A stretch of 64,000 nucleotides of DNA from Massilia rubra (lineage in GTDB: Bacteria; Pseudomonadota; Gammaproteobacteria; Burkholderiales; Burkholderiaceae_D). A program made the position numbers and the translations under genes. Below the pieces are notes generated by a model. It worked only from the letters and a program-made list of their open reading frames with translations, was not told the DNA's origin and searched no databases. The stretch covers positions 124,001 through 188,000 of the forward strand of contig NZ_VUYU01000002.1 in NCBI RefSeq assembly GCF_011682065.1. The letters run 5' to 3'. The stretch's first letter is position 1; every line of letters begins with the position of its first letter. Positions 23,395 to 33,900 of this stretch are shown here, in pieces.

Positions 23395-24705
23395 TCAGGC
23401 TCCCTTCTGCGACAGTTTCAGGCCGCGCGCCAGGTCTTCGATCAGGTCGTCCACGTTTTCCAGCCCGATCGACAGGCGCATGGTGCCTTCCTTGATGCCG
23501 GACGCGGCCAGCTGTTCGGTCGGCACGCGGAAGTGGGTGGTGGACGCCGGATGAATCACCAGCGACTTGGCGTCGCCCACGTTGGCCAGGTGCGAGAAGA
23601 TCTTGAGCGCGTCGACAAAGCGCCGCCCGGCGGCGCGGTCGCCTTTAAGACTGAACGAGAACACCGCGCCGCAACCCTTGGGCAGCAAGCGCTTGGCCAG
23701 CGCATAGTCGGGATGCGACTCCAGTTCCGGATACGACACCGATTCCACCGCGGGGTTCGACAGCAGGAATTCGACCACCTTGCGCGTGTTGGCCACGTGG
23801 CGGTCCATGCGCAGGCTGAGCGTCTCGATGCCCTGCAGGACCGCGAACGCGTTATGGGGGCTCATCACCGCGCCGAAATCGCGCAGGCCTTCGCGCCGCG
23901 CGCGCAGCGAAAACGGCGCCACGGTCGACTCCTCGGCGAACACCATGCCGTGGAAGCCTTCGTACGGCTCGCACAATTCGGCGAAGCGCCCGGTCTTGTC
24001 GTACGCGGCCTGCCAGTCGAAGGTGCCGCCGTCGACCAGCAAGCCGCCGATGGCGGTGCCGTGCCCGCACAGGAACTTGGTGGCCGAGTGGAAGACCAGG
24101 TCGGCGCCGTGATCGAACGGGCGCAGCAAATACGGCGTGGTGAAGGTCGAATCCATCATCAGCGGCAGGTGATGGTCGTGGGCGATGGCCGAGACGGTGG
24201 CGATATCGAGCACGTCGAGCCCCGGATTGCCCAGCGTTTCGGCGAACAGCACCTTGGTGTTGGGGCGGATGGCGGCGCGCCAGGCGTCATGGTCGCGCGG
24301 GTCGACGAAGGTGGTTTCGATGCCGAAGCGCTTGAGGGTGTAGGCCAGCAGGTTCTGCGAGCCGCCGTACAGCGCGCGCGAGGCGACGATGTGCGAGCCG
24401 GCCCCGGCGATGGTTACCAGGCCGAGGTGCATCGCGGCCTGGCCGCTGGCGGTGGCAATGCCGGCCACGCCGCCTTCGAGCGCGGCGATGCGCTCTTCCA
24501 GCACGGCGTTGGTGGGGTTCGAGATGCGCGAGTACACATGGCCGGCGCGCTCCATATTGAACAGCGAGGCCGCGTGGTCCGAGTCCTTGAACGCGAACGA
24601 GGAGGTGAAATAGACGGGGGTGGCGCGCGCGCCGGTGGCCGGGTCGGGCGCGGCGCCGGCGTGCAGCGACAGGGTGTCGAAGCCGGGATATTGAGGTCCG
24701 CTCAT
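23395..24705 (-). CDS. metY: O-acetylhomoserine sulfhydrylase (aminocarboxypropyltransferase)
   Basis: 436-residue Cys/Met metabolism PLP enzyme. It converts O-acetyl-homoserine plus sulfide (or methanethiol) to homocysteine (or methionine). The N-terminal FDTLSLHAGAAPDPATGAR is typical of MetY, the PLP lysine is in HSATKFLCGHGTAIGG, and the C-terminal KSLVIHPASTTH and MRLSIGLENVDDLIEDL are conserved. The length fits MetY (about 425-440) rather than the shorter MetB/MetC (about 385). It heads the metY - hydrolase - DUF962 series. The 221-base gap upstream must hold its promoter; no S-box or other riboswitch was recognised there. Confidence 0.93.
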   Translation of the reverse strand: MSGPQYPGFDTLSLHAGAAPDPATGARATPVYFTSSFAFKDSDHAASLFNMERAGHVYSRISNPTNAVLEERIAALEGGVAGIATASGQAAMHLGLVTIAGAGSHIVASRALYGGSQNLLAYTLKRFGIETTFVDPRDHDAWRAAIRPNTKVLFAETLGNPGLDVLDIATVSAIAHDHHLPLMMDSTFTTPYLLRPFDHGADLVFHSATKFLCGHGTAIGGLLVDGGTFDWQAAYDKTGRFAELCEPYEGFHGMVFAEESTVAPFSLRARREGLRDFGAVMSPHNAFAVLQGIETLSLRMDRHVANTRKVVEFLLSNPAVESVSYPELESHPDYALAKRLLPKGCGAVFSFSLKGDRAAGRRFVDALKIFSHLANVGDAKSLVIHPASTTHFRVPTEQLAASGIKEGTMRLSIGLENVDDLIEDLARGLKLSQKGA

Positions 24706-24926
24706 GGTGGGCTCATCTCATGGAAAAAGGATGGGCCGAATCGTAGCACGCATGCGTTGCACAAAAGCGTGGTTTGCTCGTTAAAATGGTGCAAATGCCA
24801 ATCGGGCGCTGTCACCAGTGCCATGATCCATCGCAATGCTGGATTTTTTGCCAAGCTTACGCTACAGTCGGAGCTAGGGCTTATAAAAGACATCCCCTTA
24901 TAACCTCACCAGATCAGGCGGCCACC

Positions 24927-25379
24927 ATGAAAGTCTCAGAAATCCTTCAAGTGAAGGGCAACATCCTCTATACCGCAACGCCCGAGATGCTGCTCGTCGA
25001 TGCCGTCAACACCATGGCCGAAAAGGACATCGGTTCGCTGGTGGTCATGGAATTCGGCGACCTGGTCGGCATGCTGACGTTTCGCGAAGTCATCAAGGTG
25101 CTGCACAAGAATAACGGCGCGGTCGGCGCGGGCACGGTGCGCAAGCACATGGACGACCACCCGATCACCGTCACCCCGGACACCGAAGTGAATGAAGTGC
25201 GCCGCATGATGCTCGAAAAGCATGCGCGCTACCTGCCGGTGATGAACGCCAAGACCCTGCTCGGCGTCATTTCGTTCTACGACGTCGCGCGCGCGGTGCT
25301 GGAAGCGCAAAGCTTCGAAAACCGCATGCTCAAGGCCTACATCCGCGACTGGCCGGCCGAAACCGCACAGGAAGACTGA
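24927..25379 (+). CDS. CBS-domain pair protein
   Basis: 150 residues made almost wholly of two CBS motifs (about 1-65 and 75-135), for example DAVNTMAEKDIGSLVVME and EVRRMMLEKHARYLPVMN. CBS pairs bind adenosyl ligands (AMP, ATP, SAM) and act as energy or redox sensors in the cytosol; a stand-alone pair like this usually regulates another protein. The start is ATG 24927, giving the normal N-terminus MKVSEILQVKG; the longer open frame upstream is not conserved in style. The phzF-like gene follows after one base. Confidence 0.92.
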   Translation: MKVSEILQVKGNILYTATPEMLLVDAVNTMAEKDIGSLVVMEFGDLVGMLTFREVIKVLHKNNGAVGAGTVRKHMDDHPITVTPDTEVNEVRRMMLEKHARYLPVMNAKTLLGVISFYDVARAVLEAQSFENRMLKAYIRDWPAETAQED

Positions 25380-25380
25380 T

Positions 25381-26271
25381 TTGAGCCCGGCCCCGGGCGC
25401 GACGCGCCGCTTCAAACAGGTGGACGTGTTCACCGGCGTCGCGCTCAAGGGCAATCCCCTGGCCGTGGTGTTAGACGCCGACGGCTTGTCCGACGCTGAC
25501 ATGCAAGCGATGGCGCGCTGGACCAACCTGTCCGAAACCACCTTCGTGCTGACGCCGCGCGATGCGCAGGCCGACTACCGCGTTCGTATCTTTTCTCCCG
25601 ATACCGAGTTTCCGTTTGCCGGCCATCCCACGCTGGGCACGGCGCATGCCTTGCTCGAAGCGGGCCTGGTCCCGCGCCGCGCCGGCACGCTGGTGCAGGA
25701 GTGCGGCGTGGGGCTGGTGCCGATCGACGTCGGCGCCGGTGGCATGCTGGCGTTTCGCGCACCGGCGGCCAGCCTGGCGCCGATGGCGCTCCAGCACCAG
25801 ACATTGCTGGCGCGGGTCTTGCCGGACACTGAGCTAGATGCCGGATGCACGCCGCTGATCGCCACCATGGGCATCGCCTGGCTGGTGGTGCGCCTGGCAA
25901 GCGCGCAAGCCTGCCTTGATGCGCGCGTCGACGGCGCCTCGCTGCAGGAACTGACGCGCCTCGGCGTGACCGGCGTGGCGATCTACGGCCCGTATGACGC
26001 CGACGGGCCGGCCGATTACGAGGTCAGGGCGCTGTTTACCAAGCACGGATCGCTGGTCGAGGACCCCGTTACCGGCAGCGCCAACGCCTGCATCGCGCGC
26101 GTGCTGCAGGCGCAGGGCTTTCCCGACGGCGGCGAGACCAGCCGCGCTTACAGCGCTCGCCAGGGCGGCTGTTTGCAGTGCGACGGCCGCATCGCGGTCA
26201 CCTATGTCGATGGGCAGCCGTGGATCGGCGGCCAGTCGGTCACGGTGGTCGATGGCGTGGTGCGCATCTAA
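25381..26271 (+). CDS. PhzF family isomerase/epimerase-like protein
   Basis: 296 residues of the PhzF/DapF-fold family. The conserved acid is in WTNLSETTFVL (Glu near 45). FSPDTEFPFAGHPTLGTAHAL and the C-terminal DPVTGSANACIARVL are the two family signatures. PhzF in phenazine makers isomerises a dihydroanthranilate, but most members, probably this one, have unknown substrates. The start codon is TTG, preceded by AGGAAG near 25370, and the gene follows the CBS-protein stop by one base. Confidence 0.9.
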   Translation: MSPAPGATRRFKQVDVFTGVALKGNPLAVVLDADGLSDADMQAMARWTNLSETTFVLTPRDAQADYRVRIFSPDTEFPFAGHPTLGTAHALLEAGLVPRRAGTLVQECGVGLVPIDVGAGGMLAFRAPAASLAPMALQHQTLLARVLPDTELDAGCTPLIATMGIAWLVVRLASAQACLDARVDGASLQELTRLGVTGVAIYGPYDADGPADYEVRALFTKHGSLVEDPVTGSANACIARVLQAQGFPDGGETSRAYSARQGGCLQCDGRIAVTYVDGQPWIGGQSVTVVDGVVRI

Positions 26272-26272
26272 G

Positions 26273-27328
26273 ATGTGGCATCGCTATGCATGCCTGATCG
26301 TCGCAGCCAGTGTGGCCGGCGCCGCGACGGCGTCGGCGGCAAGCCCGGACACACCTTGTGGCAAGCATGATGCCGGGGCGGCCGGCAAAGTGGCATTGCC
26401 GGCGATGAGCATCAAGACGGCGCTGTATGGGGTGGCTGTGTCGGGTCGCTTACTCAAAGTCGACCTCAATGGCGGCAAGACGACCATTCTGTCCGACCAC
26501 GGTTTCGAATCGATGCCCTCCTTGCGCGCCTCGGCCGACGGCAGATGGCTCAGTTATAGCGGCGTGCTCAAAACGGGTAACAAGACGCAGTACTGGCTCT
26601 ACGACCGGCGTCGTCATTCAGAACAGCTGGTGTATGAACACCCTGCATGGGGTGGTGGCATTCCCGCATTTTCGCCGGACAGCCGCTACCTCGCCATTGG
26701 CGCCGCTTACGACAGCCGCTGGGGCGGCGCCAGCGGCGATGGCCTGTTCCTGTTTGATACCCAAACGTCGCGCTTGTTACCCGTCAAACTGCCACCAGGA
26801 ATATCCGGGCGGCAGGCATGGCCATCGACCAGCTGGTCGCGCGACGGCACGCTGCTATTCCTGGCGCGCGGGTTGTTGCCAGATGCCCGTTTCAGCTATG
26901 TTGGCTATCATCCCGCGAGTACGAGAAGCAGCATGCTGTCGGGCCAGTACGATTCGCAGGAACATCGTTATACGTTCAAGCGTGGTAACAAGACCATACC
27001 CGCCGCCGATGAAGGCGTGCCGCGATCTGACATCGCGCACGAATCGGGCTGGTCGCCGGGCGGGCAGTGGCGCGCGTACTTCGACCAGCGACAGGATAGC
27101 CGTCCGTATCAGCTGCTTGTTGCAGGCAAAGCCGGCGCGATCAGGCCGGTCGCTGTGGGCGGCTATTCCCAATGCGAAGGCTACACGCTCAACATCATTG
27201 GCTGGTTTGACGAGCGCCATCTGCTGTACCGAAGCGGCATGACGACGTACCGGGTCTTCGACGCGGAAACGGGGAACACGGCGGATCTTCCGGGCGAAGA
27301 CGACATGCCGCTGTCGTTCACGTGGTAG
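26273..27328 (+). CDS. Secreted beta-propeller (WD40/TolB-like) protein of unknown function
   Basis: 351 residues with a signal peptide (LIVAASVAGAATASAA cleaved near residue 22). The mature part has repeated blades typical of TolB/PD40-type propellers, such as SLRASADGRWLSYSGV, AFSPDSRYLAIGA and WSRDGTLLFLARG, and two Cys that could pair (near 29 and 317). It is probably periplasmic. The start follows the phzF stop by one base with no clear Shine-Dalgarno, so translation may depend on the upstream gene. No enzymatic motif was seen. Confidence 0.75.
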   Translation: MWHRYACLIVAASVAGAATASAASPDTPCGKHDAGAAGKVALPAMSIKTALYGVAVSGRLLKVDLNGGKTTILSDHGFESMPSLRASADGRWLSYSGVLKTGNKTQYWLYDRRRHSEQLVYEHPAWGGGIPAFSPDSRYLAIGAAYDSRWGGASGDGLFLFDTQTSRLLPVKLPPGISGRQAWPSTSWSRDGTLLFLARGLLPDARFSYVGYHPASTRSSMLSGQYDSQEHRYTFKRGNKTIPAADEGVPRSDIAHESGWSPGGQWRAYFDQRQDSRPYQLLVAGKAGAIRPVAVGGYSQCEGYTLNIIGWFDERHLLYRSGMTTYRVFDAETGNTADLPGEDDMPLSFTW

Positions 27329-27365
27329 AGCAGTGCCGGCCTGTCCCGGTCCGTGACCGCTCTCC

Positions 27366-28190
27366 ATGAACGCATACGCGCGCGTTTCCGATCTGCTCGC
27401 AGTGCCTGACGCATTGCGCGCCTGCGCCCTTGGCGCCATCGCACTGCCTGTCGCTGGCGCCGAGGCGCCGGCGTACTGGTATGGCTTCCCGCCCGCGCTC
27501 ATCCCGCTCTGGAGCGAGCCGTCAGGCCCGTCGTACCATGGCTATTGGAAGCACTGGTTCATCGAGCGTGAACTGACGTATGTGAGGATGTATGTCGAGT
27601 GGCCCATCGCGCTGGAGCTTGCCCGCACGCCCGCCCAGCTGTTCGCGCTGGTGGCCATCAGGGCGATTGTGGAAACTGACGCGGTGACGCCGCAAGTGGC
27701 GGCGTTCGCCGCTGCGGTCGGCATCGGCAACCTTGACCAGATCGACGCGGTGTCGCTCGACACGGGCGACGATGCGCCAGGCTTGGTCCGGCTCGACCAG
27801 TTCGCGGCCGATGCGCCGTTGGCGTGCTTTTCCGACCCCGCTTCGTACGGCGGAAGCTTTCCATTGTCTACCCAGCCGCCCGGCGCGGACGCGCTGGCGC
27901 GTACCAGCCAGTTCGAGCTCGATGCCGATGTCCTTGCTGGCTGGCTTGGGGACGCAGGGTGTCCGCCGTGGCTCTCCACGCGGCCGCAGTCCCGGCTGGC
28001 GCTGTGCCGCAGCTACCTTGCCCAGGGTGCGTTCGGACTGGCCTGGCTCACCATCAATGCGCGCGGATGGTCGATTGCCGACGCCCGTACCGCTGTCGCG
28101 GAACTGGCCGCAGCGGCGGGCGACCCACGGTTCGAGGTGCTCGCCTCTGCGTGGCTGTCGGTTGCCAACGACAGCGCCGGCGGGTATTGA
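27366..28190 (+). CDS. Hypothetical cytosolic protein
   Basis: 274 residues, no signal peptide or TM segment. It is rich in Trp and aromatic clusters (YWYGFPPALIPLW, YHGYWKHWFIERELTYVRMY) and has an Ala-rich C-terminal helical half. I do not recognise the family. The N-terminal sentence-like spacing of aromatic residues and the neighbouring SUKH gene (28224-28799, convergent) suggest an immunity-like or effector-binding role, but this is only a guess. Codon use matches the surroundings. Confidence 0.65.
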   Translation: MNAYARVSDLLAVPDALRACALGAIALPVAGAEAPAYWYGFPPALIPLWSEPSGPSYHGYWKHWFIERELTYVRMYVEWPIALELARTPAQLFALVAIRAIVETDAVTPQVAAFAAAVGIGNLDQIDAVSLDTGDDAPGLVRLDQFAADAPLACFSDPASYGGSFPLSTQPPGADALARTSQFELDADVLAGWLGDAGCPPWLSTRPQSRLALCRSYLAQGAFGLAWLTINARGWSIADARTAVAELAAAAGDPRFEVLASAWLSVANDSAGGY

Positions 28191-28223
28191 GATTCCGCCA
28201 GCGCGGCCGGATGCTGCTTTTTC

Positions 28224-28799
28224 TTAGTGCCCTGAACCGTGCTGCCCGAAGTCGGGTGGCCAGTACTCCCGGTTCGTTGGCCTCACCGAAAAATAGATGC
28301 CACGGGGCGTGGTGAATTGCTCAAGGACTAATGCGCCGGCAGCGATACGCGCTACCAATTGCTCCAGAAACTCCACCAGCGTCTCGGCGACGGGTTCGAC
28401 CGTCGGCGAGTCGTGCGGGACATAATAAAGCTTGCCGGAATCTTCGTTGTGGCGAATGCAGAGATAGTCTCCGTTGGCGCAGAACAAGGGAACGAGCGTC
28501 ATTGCTTCGGCTTCGTCGGGGCGGTCCGATTCGAGGGAAATCTGTAGTTCTGTCGAATGGTCGCCGACGAACGCGAGCGATATCCATTCCCAACCACCAA
28601 AAATTGCGTCGCCTTGGCTGCAACCATCCGCTTGGCGATACAGCCGGCGAACTGGATCGGGAAGCCGAATGCCAGTTTCCTGCTCAAATGAATCGATTTG
28701 CGCTGCGCTTGCCGGCTCGCTCAATCGCTTCGACAAGTCGGGATGAAGCGCTTCAACAGCACGCCGGGCTTCTCCGAATGCATGCTCCACACTTGCCAC
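28224..28799 (-). CDS. SMI1/KNR4 (SUKH superfamily) protein
   Basis: 191 residues with the SUKH-1 layout: SAAQIDSFEQETGIRLPDPV (helix then LP-D), RRLYRQADG, then DAIFGGWEWISL and later VPLFCANGDYLCI and SGKLYYVPHDSP. SUKH proteins are frequent immunity proteins for nuclease toxins in contact-dependent or type VI/VII systems, and also occur as general protein-interaction modules. No toxin gene is next to it. It is convergent with the unknown gene at 27366-28190. Confidence 0.85.
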   Translation of the reverse strand: MASVEHAFGEARRAVEALHPDLSKRLSEPASAAQIDSFEQETGIRLPDPVRRLYRQADGCSQGDAIFGGWEWISLAFVGDHSTELQISLESDRPDEAEAMTLVPLFCANGDYLCIRHNEDSGKLYYVPHDSPTVEPVAETLVEFLEQLVARIAAGALVLEQFTTPRGIYFSVRPTNREYWPPDFGQHGSGH

Positions 28800-28914
28800 G
28801 ATCTGTCTCCCGGTTGCGAACGTGATATCGGCGCCATGCCGATGCTGTTACAAATTTTAGCATGGCGTTTGAACGCGGATAAATACGTCCCGGTCCAGCC
28901 CGAACCTGACATCC

Positions 28915-29889
28915 TCAGTCCAGCGCCGTTGCCGTTTTCTCGCCAAACGTCCTGCGCCAGTCCCTCGGGCCGACTTGAAACCGTTTTTTGAAATGCTGCC
29001 GCAACGAGATCGGCGTCTGGAACCCCGCAAGATCGGCAATTTTCTCGACTGACAGCGATGTCGTTTCCAGCAGGTCGCGCGCGCGCTGCAAGCGCTCGTT
29101 CACCAGCCAATCGACCAGCGTCATGCCGGTCGCCTTGATGAAATGACGGGTGAACGTGCGCCGGCTCATCGACGTTCGCGCCGCCAGTTCATCGATATTG
29201 TGCGCGATGGCGAGATGTTCGCGCAAATAGTCGAGAAGACGATTGACCTGGGCGTCCTGCGTCGAAACGGCCATCGGTTGTTCGATGAACTGCGCTTGTC
29301 CACCTTCGCGGTGCGGCGGGATGACCATGGTGCGCGCGACCTTGTTGGCGATTTTGGACCCGTAATATTCGCGCACGATGTACAGGCAGCAATCAAGCCC
29401 GGCGCCCGTGCCCGCCGAGGTGATCAGCTTATCTTCCTCGACATACAGCGCATTCATGTCGAGCCGCACGCGCGGAAACCGGGCGCTGAAATCCTTTTCG
29501 GCCATCCAGTGCGTCGAGGCGCTTTTACCGTCGAGCAGACCGGCATAGGCGAGCGCGTACGCCCCATAGCACAGCCCGACGACGTGGGCGCCCCTGGCAT
29601 GGGCGCGCGCCATCGCCGCTACCAGGTCCGGCTCGGGAGGCATGTTCAAGTCGTCCCAGCCCGGCACCACCACGATGTCGGCCGTTTCAACGAGTTCGAG
29701 TCCGCCATCGGGATGCATGGTCAAGGCACGTTCCGCCGCCAGGGGCCTTGCGCCCGAGGACACGATCTTCAGGTCGAACAGCCGCCCTTCGGGCAACTGT
29801 GCGTTGAAGATCAGGTACGGCACCGCGAAGTGGAACGGGCTGAAGTTGGGATAGACGACCAAGGCGACGACAGGCGTTTTTGTGGTCAT
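28915..29889 (-). CDS. GlxA-type AraC family transcriptional regulator (DJ-1/PfpI + HTH)
   Basis: 324 residues. Residues about 8-180 form a DJ-1/PfpI-like ligand domain (VVVPGWDDLN, then VVGLCYGAYALAYAGLLDGK with the Cys in the nucleophile-elbow position). Residues about 225-320 hold two AraC-type helix-turn-helix motifs (IDELAARTSMSRRTFTRHF and VEKIADLAGFQTPISLRQHF). The start is put at ATG 29889; a longer form from TTG 29946 is open but has no Shine-Dalgarno. It is divergent from the metallo-beta-lactamase-fold gene across a 120-base gap, and may control it. Confidence 0.9.
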   Translation of the reverse strand: MTTKTPVVALVVYPNFSPFHFAVPYLIFNAQLPEGRLFDLKIVSSGARPLAAERALTMHPDGGLELVETADIVVVPGWDDLNMPPEPDLVAAMARAHARGAHVVGLCYGAYALAYAGLLDGKSASTHWMAEKDFSARFPRVRLDMNALYVEEDKLITSAGTGAGLDCCLYIVREYYGSKIANKVARTMVIPPHREGGQAQFIEQPMAVSTQDAQVNRLLDYLREHLAIAHNIDELAARTSMSRRTFTRHFIKATGMTLVDWLVNERLQRARDLLETTSLSVEKIADLAGFQTPISLRQHFKKRFQVGPRDWRRTFGEKTATALD

Positions 29890-30009
29890 AAGGAGCGGAA
29901 AAGTGGCATATGGCCCGATCGTGTCGTTAAATGGCTTGCGGGTCAATTTTATACGGAAGGCGATGCGCCCACAATACTGCTACCGAACACACATCAATGG
30001 AGTAGCAAA

Positions 30010-30900
30010 ATGCAACGAGTAAAAACCCTGGTTATTGCCCTCACCCTGGCCCTTGGCACGGTCGGCGTCGGCGCCCACGCAGCGGCCCCTGTCGCCGCGG
30101 CAGCGACCGCGCCAACGGTGCAGATCCAGCAAATCCGTAACGCGACGGCCCGGATCAGCTATGCGGGCAAGACCTTCCTGGTCGATCCCTTCCTGGCAAA
30201 GAAGGGTACCTATCCGGGCTTTGCGGGAACGTTCAACAGCCAGTTGCGCAATCCCATGGTCGAACTGCCGATGTCGGCGAAAGACGTCATGAAGGGCGTC
30301 GACGCGGTGCTGGTCACCCATACTCACCTTGACCATTGGGACGGCGGCGCTCACCAGTTCATTCCGAAAGCGATTCCGCTGTTCGTGCAGCATGAAGCCG
30401 ATGCGACGCTGGTTCGCGGACAGGGCTTCACCAACGTCCAGATCCTCGGAGAAAACACCGTGTTCGAAGGCGTGCAGTTGACCAAGGCCGGCGGCCAGCA
30501 CGGCACCGATGCCATGTTCGCCACAAAGCCGCTGGCCGAGGCGTTGGGCGAGTCGATGGGCATTGTCTTTCGCGCCCCTGGCGCGAAAACCGTCTACGTC
30601 GTCGGCGACACCGTATGGCGTTCCGAGGTTGACCAGACGCTGGAGAAATTCAAGCCCGATGTCATCATCCTCAACGCCGGCGACGCCCGCATGGTCGGCT
30701 ACACCGGATCGATCATCATGGGCAAGGACGATGTGCTCCACGCCTACCAGGCAATGCCGAACGCGACGATCATCGCCACGCATATGGATGCAATCAACCA
30801 TATGACCTTGAGCCGCAAGGAACTCAAGGACCACCTCAAGCAACATGGTGTCGGCAATCGCGTGCGCGTCCCGGCCGATGGCGAAATGATGGCGTTCTGA
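30010..30900 (+). CDS. Secreted metallo-beta-lactamase-fold hydrolase (UlaG-like)
   Basis: 296 residues with a signal peptide (VKTLVIALTLALGTVGVGAHA). The mature protein is an MBL-fold enzyme of the UlaG-like type: RISYAGKTFLVDPFLAKKG, metal site THTHLDHWD, VVGDTVW and ATHMDAINHM. It should be a periplasmic metal-dependent hydrolase of unknown substrate. GGAG 9 bases upstream fixes ATG 30010. The divergent GlxA-type regulator is its likely controller. Confidence 0.9.
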   Translation: MQRVKTLVIALTLALGTVGVGAHAAAPVAAAATAPTVQIQQIRNATARISYAGKTFLVDPFLAKKGTYPGFAGTFNSQLRNPMVELPMSAKDVMKGVDAVLVTHTHLDHWDGGAHQFIPKAIPLFVQHEADATLVRGQGFTNVQILGENTVFEGVQLTKAGGQHGTDAMFATKPLAEALGESMGIVFRAPGAKTVYVVGDTVWRSEVDQTLEKFKPDVIILNAGDARMVGYTGSIIMGKDDVLHAYQAMPNATIIATHMDAINHMTLSRKELKDHLKQHGVGNRVRVPADGEMMAF

Positions 30901-30921
30901 CGCCCCGCGCCCAGGCGCGCC

Positions 30922-33900
30922 TCAAGCCGGGTCGTTCGACTCCGCCAGCGCCGCATGCGTTGGCGTCAACTGGTCGCTTGAACTGATCAGGGTCGCGCGC
31001 CCGGTATCGATCATCGCCTGCGCGCCCAGGTGCAGTTTTTCGATCAGTTCGGCGTTGTCGCCGCCCGCCTTGGGCCGCAGCGCGCTCCAGCCGTTGCGGC
31101 CATTGGCCTTGATCCAGTACAGCGCCGCATCGGCCAGTTCGACCAGGTGCTCCCAGCTCACGCGCTTGGAATCGTCGAGGTACAAGCCGCTTTCGGCCAG
31201 CCCCACCGAGCAGGTCAGCGCGACCGTGATGCCGTCGCCCAGGTCGAACACCTGGTTGGCCACCGCGCGCCGGATGCGTTCTCCCAGCACCGGCACGAAC
31301 TGGCGCGTGCTGGGCCGGCATACCAGCAAGAATTCTTCCCCGCCCCAGCGCACGATGTAGTCGCCCACCCGCACCTGGGCGCGCAGCACGTCGGATACCT
31401 GCTGCAGCACGCGGTCGCCCGCGCGGTGGCCGTAGGTGTCGTTGATGCGCTTGAAGTGGTCGATGTCGACCAGCGCAAACAGCAGCGTGTTGTCGCCCGA
31501 GCCGGTGCGCTTGTTCTCGCGTTCGTAAAACGCCAGGTCGGCCGGAATCTGGTTGCTCAGGTAGCGCCGGTTGTGCAAACCGGTCAGCGGGTCGGTCTGG
31601 CTGGCCAGCTCCAGCGCGCGGTTGGCCACATGCAGCTGCTCGGTGCGCTCGGCCACTTGCAGTTCCAGTGCGGCGCGCTGCTTTTCGTGCGCGCGGCGCT
31701 GCAACCGGTAGCCGCCGTACACGGTGCCGCACAACATGGCCAGCAGCAGGCCGTAGAACCAGCTCGTTTCGTAGAAGTGCGGGGCGATGGTGAAGTTGAG
31801 CCGCGCCGGCAGTTTGTTCCAGACGTCGGCATTGTTGCTGGCCTTGACTTCGAAGGTGTACGAGCCGGCCGGCAGGTTGGTGTAGTTGACCGAGCGCGGC
31901 GCCCCGGCCGCCAGTTCGCGCCAGTCCTTGTCGTAGCCGTGCAGGCGGTAGCGCAGCACCACGCTGGCCGGGTCCTGGAAACTGAGGGCGGTAAATTCGA
32001 AGGCCATGTCGCGCGCGTCTTCGCGCACGCGCATGCCGCCGGCCTGGCCCTGGTGGATGTCGCGCCAGGTGTCGAGCACGCGCACCCGCTCGATCACGGC
32101 CGTCGGCGCGGTCATGTTCTTGGTCAGGCCCATGGTGTCGAGCGTGACCACGCCGTCGCGGCTGGGCAGCCACAGTGTGCCGGCCGGGTCCATGAAGCCC
32201 TTGGAGGTGCCGGCGCCGTTGCAGCAGTAACCCTGTTCGCCGCTGCGCCGGTCGCCGCGTTCGTTGAGGATCATCTCGGCATTGACGGTGCGCGACTGGC
32301 CGTTCTGCACCTGGCGCATGTCGGCCACCGGCACCCGCAGGATGCCGCGCAGCCCGGCCGACCAGAGGTAGCCGGCCGCGTCTTCGGTCAGGAAGAAGGG
32401 CGCGTTGGGCGGCAAGCCTTCGGCGGCGGCGAACTTGTGCCAGCGGCGCCCGTTGAACAGGTACAGTTCCTCGGTCAGCGAGCCCAATACCAGCGAGCCG
32501 TCGCGCAGTTCGGTGATGGCGGTGATGTCCATGCCCGGTTGCAGGCCGCTGTCGAGGCCAATCTGTTCCATGCGCTCGCCGCGCAGTTCGTACAGCCCGT
32601 CCTGGGTGCTCACCAGCAGGCGTCCGTCTTTCAGCTCGCGCACCTGGCGCGCGCGCACGTCGTGCAAACCCTCGTTCTTGCCGAACTTGGTGAGCGTGCC
32701 GCCGACCAGGCGGAACACACCTTCGCTGGTCGGGAACCAGATCACGCCGTTGCGGTCGCGTACGATGCCGTTGATCTGCGCGGTCGCCATCGGCGCGAAC
32801 ATGGCCGGCGCTTCGAGTTTGCCGCCTTGCCACAGCACCAGCCCGCGACGCGTGCCGATCCAGATCCGGTCGGCGTCGGCCAGCAGGTTGTAGGCGTGCG
32901 GATGGGGCAACTGGCTGCCGCTGAGGACCTGGCGGAAGCGCCCGTCGCTGTACACGCTCAGGCCATCGCTGGTGCCGACCCAGGTGCGCCCGTCCGGCGC
33001 GCGCGCCAGCGACCAGACGATCGGTTCGGTCAGCCCTTCGGCCGCCGCCAGGCGCCGGGTCGAGCCGTTCCACAGGCGCACCAGGCCCTGCCACTGGCTG
33101 CCCAGCCACAGGTTGCGCTCGCGGTCTTCGAACGCCGCCAGCACGCCCTTGAAGGCGGCCGGGTTCTTTTCGGGGATGATTTCGGTGGCCTTGCCATTGC
33201 GGATGCGCCCCATGCCGGCGTTGCTGGCCACCCACAGGTTGCGGTCGCTGTCCTGGTACAGCATGGTCGTGGGCGAGCTTTGCAGGAGCGGCTCGGCGGT
33301 GGCCGCGACCAGGTCCGCGCCGTCGCGCGTAAACAAGCCGACGCTGGTGCCGACCCAGATTTTTCCTTGCGCTTCCGCCAGCCGGGTGACCACGCCCTGG
33401 CGCATCCCGGCCGGCAGGGGAATCAGTTCGGTTTCCTTGCCGCGGCTGTGGAAAATCCCGCCGGCGCCGCCGATATACACGCCGTCGGCGCTTTTCAGCA
33501 GTGCGGTGGCCGGGGCCGGGCTGCCCGGACGATGCACCAGCTTGCCGCCGTCGTAGTCGAACACGCCGCTGCTGGTGGCCACCACCAGCCGGCCCTGGTC
33601 CTCGACCATGGCGTGGATGTCGAGCACGGGAAACTGCAGCGGGTCGGCCGGCGCAACGGCGCGGAACACGCCGTTCTCGACGACGGTCAATCCCTTGTAG
33701 GTGCCGACCCAGACGCGCCCGGCGCTGTCGGCCAGCAGGCTGCGGATCCACACGCCAGCCATTGCCGGCTGGTTTTCAGGCGAATAATTGGTGAAACGTA
33801 CGCCGTCGAAGCGCGCCAGGCCGGCCTGGGTGGCGATCCAGATGTAGCCTTGCTGGTCCTGGGTGATCGCTTGCACGCTCACCTGCGGCAGGCCGCTCTG

